64,000 nucleotides of DNA, taken from assembly GCA_008690995.1 (NCBI GenBank), contig VRMN01000003.1, positions 1,736,001-1,800,000 of the forward strand, written 5' to 3'. The notes under the pieces were generated by a model that worked only from the letters and a program-made list of their open reading frames with translations, was not told the DNA's origin and searched no databases. Source of the DNA: Porphyridium purpureum (taxonomy: Eukaryota; Rhodophyta; Bangiophyceae; Porphyridiales; Porphyridiaceae). Made by a program: the position numbers and the translations under genes. Below, in pieces: positions 60,875 to 64,000 of this stretch. Position 1 is the first letter of the stretch. Every line of letters begins with the position of its first letter.

Positions 60875-61847
60875 CTTGCTCCACTCACCAATTCCCTGTC
60901 CACTCCTGGTCCTCCCGTCTGTTTCTCTCCACCTTCTCTCCACCTTCTCTCCTGTTCACCACGATCAGCCTGCGCATTCGTTCTGTCGCCTAACTTTCAC
61001 AGTACCGCATTTGTGTTCTGCCAAACTGTACTTCCCCAAAACCCTACTCATTCTGGAGCTACTTACACGTCCGATGTGATCTTTGGCGCAGTGTAAGGAA
61101 CGTCGAAACTGTGGCTCCGAACGTGCGACCCTGGCACGATTTTTGTCGTAGAAACTATAAATAAGACGGGAGCGAGCGCGGGCGTCGTCATGTGCCAACT
61201 CGCACATGGCGCAACCCTCGGCGGGCGTGGGAGGGAGGGATACAAGTACAGTGTGAGGAGAACGTAGGTACAGTAAATGCATGGACTCATCAAATTCGCT
61301 TTTGTGGAACGCCGGACAATCACAAGCATCACGATGATGATGTAGATGTAAATGGTGTCATATTCTGTGGATGTGGGAGTTGCATGTGAATGAGGCCTTT
61401 TGTATAGTAAAAGGGCACTGGGAGAATCGATGCCGCGTGTAATTAACTGCGGAAGGGGTTGGTTTGGCGGGCTGATGGGTTGATCGGGAAGAAAGGAGGG
61501 GACGAGAGCGAGGGAAAGCGTGCGAGAGGGTCAGGGACGGGGAGGGAGAGGAAGAGGGAGAGGGAGAGGGCGAGGGCGAGATAGGGGGGTTGGTTGAGGT
61601 GAGACGTCACAGGGGCTTGGATGGGATCAGGGACTGGCGCGTGATTGCGGTGGTGGGGTGTGTGTGTGTGTATGTGTGTGGTGTGGTGTGGAACGACGCG
61701 GGGGGAAAGATAGCGGCGCGCGTGTTTTAGGAACGTGGTGGACGGTCGTCCGAGCGTGTTCTCGCCTGCTGCATGCGCGGCGGAGTGGGGCGTGTGAGCG
61801 GCCGTGTGTGAGGGCAGAGGACGTGGGTGTCTGGTGGGGACGGGGAA
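60875..61847. promoter_or_regulatory. Divergent promoter: TraB-like and bZIP genes
   Basis: About 1 kb. GTACWGT elements at 60999, 61025, 61246 and 61268; an AT-richer stretch around 61310-61440; GA-rich from 61490 to 61580 and GT-rich from 61657 to 61690 on the plus strand ahead of the bZIP gene. No gene seen. Confidence 0.55.
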
Positions 61848-63683
61848 ATGGAGAAGAAGAAGAGGTCGACCGGGCCGATGGGTGGCCTCGGTGGGTTGAT
61901 GATGCGCGTCGGTTCCGAGCGGCGGCGAAACGCGGCATCCGCGGCCACGGCAGGAGGCTTGCAGCCGTCGGCGTCCTTGCCAGCAAGGGAAATGAGTGCC
62001 GCGCGCAGCAGGACGTCCAAGGTTAAGGGCGCCAAGAGCGCGTCGCAGCTGCCGCGCGATAACACTGGCTCGCCTCCGCATTCGTCGGCCCATGATACAC
62101 CTTCCGGTTCGGTTGCCAACCCGCAAAAGTACGACGGCGGCACTCACAGCCCGTACTCGGGCAGTGTTGCATCGCATGTCTACTACGCGGATGGCGATTT
62201 TACGACCGGACGCACGCAAACAGGTGAGTCATCGCTAGACTTGGACTTGACCTTTTTCGGGAACGTACATATTAGCGCGCAACACGATGGCTCGGCGGCC
62301 GCGGCTGTAGCGGCGGGATACGATCCTTCATGGCTGGTTGAAGATGAGGCAGTACTTTTTGGGCAGCAGGAAGGCAGCTCTGCGAAACACATCGCGACAC
62401 ACGTGCGACCAGATCATTCTGTTGTACTCTGGGACGAGCTGCCACACATTGGCTCTTTTCCTGTTAAGGCTGAGGGCACACCCGTGACCAGCCATGTGAT
62501 GTCATCGGAAGATAACAGCTGCGACTTGAAGCAGTATCGACCGGCGTCCGGGAAGGCAGCGTTCCGTTCCACCGCAGCGTCCTCGCAGTCATTCCCGAAC
62601 ACCCCATCGAGATACACCATTCCCAACAGCAGCGTCCAATTCAACAATACCTTCATGACGCCACACACGAGCAGCTTTGCCACCGACTCGTCTGTCATCA
62701 GCAGTGGCGTGGCCCTGAGCAACAACGGCGAGATTGACACGCAGCGCACAAACAGCGGTCTCGCAGACACCGCAGCAGGCACAGGCAGTTTGGCGGACAA
62801 CAAGCGCTTGTCCAAGCTGTTGCGTTTGGAGCGACGGCGCAAGCTGAACGAGACGCGAGAGCGCAATAGTGTCGGAAGCAAGGCACATTCGGAAAAATCG
62901 CTTGACCTCTCTGTAGCCAAAAGCACCATGGCCGCACTGAGGGATTTTACCAGCACTCCGTCTTCCTCTGGACTCGGCAACTCACGCTCCAAGAACTTGA
63001 CCGAAGAGGATCGGCAACTCATGCTGTACAACCGGCGAATCCGAAATCGAGAGAGCGCTGTGCGTTCGCGAGACCGACAGCGGAAGCGTCTGCAACCGCT
63101 GAGCGATGACATGGACATCCACCTGCACCGCATGATGGCGCTGCTGGATGGGTACCAACGTCTGCTCGAGGAGCTTGCTCTTCTCGAATGGGAAAGAGCC
63201 ACGCTGATTGTTGAGTGCAACCCTGGTATGTCCGCCCAGCAAATTGTGAAGCATGCAAACTTGCCCAATCGACGATGCAGTTTTGGCTCGGGACTCATGT
63301 CGATCGGTGGGAGCTCATCGCGAAGTTCAGGGCGCATGGAGACGGAGGAGACAGCGAAAAACGCCTCTCGCATGGTGAGTCTACGTGGTCGTATGATGCG
63401 GCGTAGCCAGATCAGCCGGGGCTCGGAATCTCCCGGTCAGATGTCGTTGGGCCCAGACTTTCGTCCGCTAGGCTCAAGCTCACACCCATCGATGGGATCA
63501 AATTTTGCCATGAGCATCAAGGACGCGTCTGGACTGAATTGGAATTGGACACCACCCGCCTCGATGCATTCTCCGAACAGCCATGGCGGCGGAGCTGGGA
63601 ATCATCTTGCAGCCTCACTTGTGGGCACAGGCGGATCGAAGAAATTTGGCGCCGGGAAGCGCGTGGACATTCACATGGAATAA
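61848..63683 (+). CDS. bZIP-type transcription factor, 611 aa
   Basis: Ser/Ala-rich protein whose only recognised domain is a basic region near residues 390-412, with the signature RRIRNRESAVRSRDRQRKRL (N-x7-R present). The following segment (LQPLSDDMDIHLHRMMALLD then GYQRLLEELALLE) lacks a regular Leu heptad over the first turns, so the zipper is atypical or starts late. Predicted nuclear. Upstream regions have Gly/Met-rich and Ser/Thr-rich tracts, possible activation domains. The ATG at 61848 is the first in frame. Confidence 0.8.
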   Translation: MEKKKRSTGPMGGLGGLMMRVGSERRRNAASAATAGGLQPSASLPAREMSAARSRTSKVKGAKSASQLPRDNTGSPPHSSAHDTPSGSVANPQKYDGGTHSPYSGSVASHVYYADGDFTTGRTQTGESSLDLDLTFFGNVHISAQHDGSAAAAVAAGYDPSWLVEDEAVLFGQQEGSSAKHIATHVRPDHSVVLWDELPHIGSFPVKAEGTPVTSHVMSSEDNSCDLKQYRPASGKAAFRSTAASSQSFPNTPSRYTIPNSSVQFNNTFMTPHTSSFATDSSVISSGVALSNNGEIDTQRTNSGLADTAAGTGSLADNKRLSKLLRLERRRKLNETRERNSVGSKAHSEKSLDLSVAKSTMAALRDFTSTPSSSGLGNSRSKNLTEEDRQLMLYNRRIRNRESAVRSRDRQRKRLQPLSDDMDIHLHRMMALLDGYQRLLEELALLEWERATLIVECNPGMSAQQIVKHANLPNRRCSFGSGLMSIGGSSSRSSGRMETEETAKNASRMVSLRGRMMRRSQISRGSESPGQMSLGPDFRPLGSSSHPSMGSNFAMSIKDASGLNWNWTPPASMHSPNSHGGGAGNHLAASLVGTGGSKKFGAGKRVDIHME

Positions 63684-63789
63684 TTATAGAGTTTCCACAT
63701 TCTAACTAATAGTTGTACTAGCACACTCGGCACTTCGATCGGGGATGGTTTTTCAAAATTGGATTTTTCTTGCATGAAACACAAAGGAA

Positions 63790-64000
63790 TCAGATGTTGC
63801 CAAACTTGGCTGCCCTTGCGGCGCTACTTGCACTCCTTGCGCTCTGCGCCCGCGGGAAACTCGTGTGGGCTTCCTCCGAGCGCGTCTCATGGAAGCGCGA
63901 GTCCGTGGGAAAGCCAATCGACGCGTTGGTGCCATTCTCTTCCTCGTCCTCTTTGAGTGCTGGGGTGATTGTCCTATCCGACTTGGGAATTGCGGCCGGA
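63790..64000 (-). CDS. C-terminal end of an unknown protein (runs off right edge)
   Basis: Open frame entering from the right edge and ending with TGA at 63790-63792, about 69 codons. It is acidic then Ser/Ala/Arg-rich (ALKEDEEENGTNASIGFPTD near the start, ARAAKFGNI at the end). No domain is visible; convergent with the bZIP gene. Confidence 0.5.
   Translation of the reverse strand, partial: PAAIPKSDRTITPALKEDEEENGTNASIGFPTDSRFHETRSEEAHTSFPRAQSARSASSAARAAKFGNI

Noticed and set aside
1-64000. tRNA, rRNA, CRISPR arrays, transposons or LTR elements
   Set aside because: Looked for T-loop-like GTTCGAATC strings, regular direct repeats and reverse transcriptase or transposase motifs and found none convincing; a covariance-model and repeat search would be decisive.

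Overview
The window looks like nuclear DNA of a photosynthetic red alga with a compact, intron-poor genome (Porphyridium-like; inferred, not proven). Three predicted plastid proteins begin with a Phe-containing MAF leader, as rhodophyte transit peptides do, and coding usage is GC-rich. About 46 of 64 kb is coding. Most genes are single exons; three have clear GT-AG introns: a fumarase, a RidA-like protein and a small thylakoid-type protein, which is completely readable only after splicing. No tRNA, rRNA, CRISPR, or intact mobile element was seen.

Layout. 1-5 kb: partial protein kinase (-), unknown Ala/Ser-rich protein (-), AFG1 ATPase (+), histidine phosphatase (-). 6.8-9 kb: Rgp1, half of the Rab6 GEF. 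9.7-15.1 kb: a GT4 glycosyltransferase and, convergent to it, a DOA10/MARCH6-type ER ubiquitin ligase. 16-22 kb: NOL10/Enp2, a TPR/J-like membrane protein and a DDM1/LSH-type SNF2 remodeller. 22-27.4 kb: fumarase, ALG1 and a GT90 enzyme, all on the minus strand. 27.9-39.7 kb: J-protein, thylakoid-type small protein, plastid SDR, GT61, RING protein, RidA-like protein, plastid double GST-N protein, CIAPIN1/Dre2 and the proteasome deubiquitinase RPN11. 39.7-42.5 kb: poorly resolved. 42.5-46.4 kb: lipocalin-like protein and the ribonucleotide reductase large subunit. 46.4-50.7 kb: a tract of broken coding pieces including fragments of SLY1. 50.7-64 kb: TMEM62-like phosphoesterase, UTP14, GT92, CE2-like SGNH esterase, TraB-family protein, bZIP factor and the tail of one more gene.

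Themes. Ribosome biogenesis (NOL10, UTP14), S-phase/chromatin genes (RNR large subunit, SNF2) with E2F-like sites upstream, ER/Golgi glycosylation (ALG1, GT90, GT61, GT92, CE2-like), protein degradation (DOA10, RPN11, RING) and organelle maintenance (AFG1, TraB, CIAPIN1). The most distinctive unexplained signal is a short GTACAGT element. I counted 22 exact copies by eye, all outside coding sequence, often clustered just upstream of genes.
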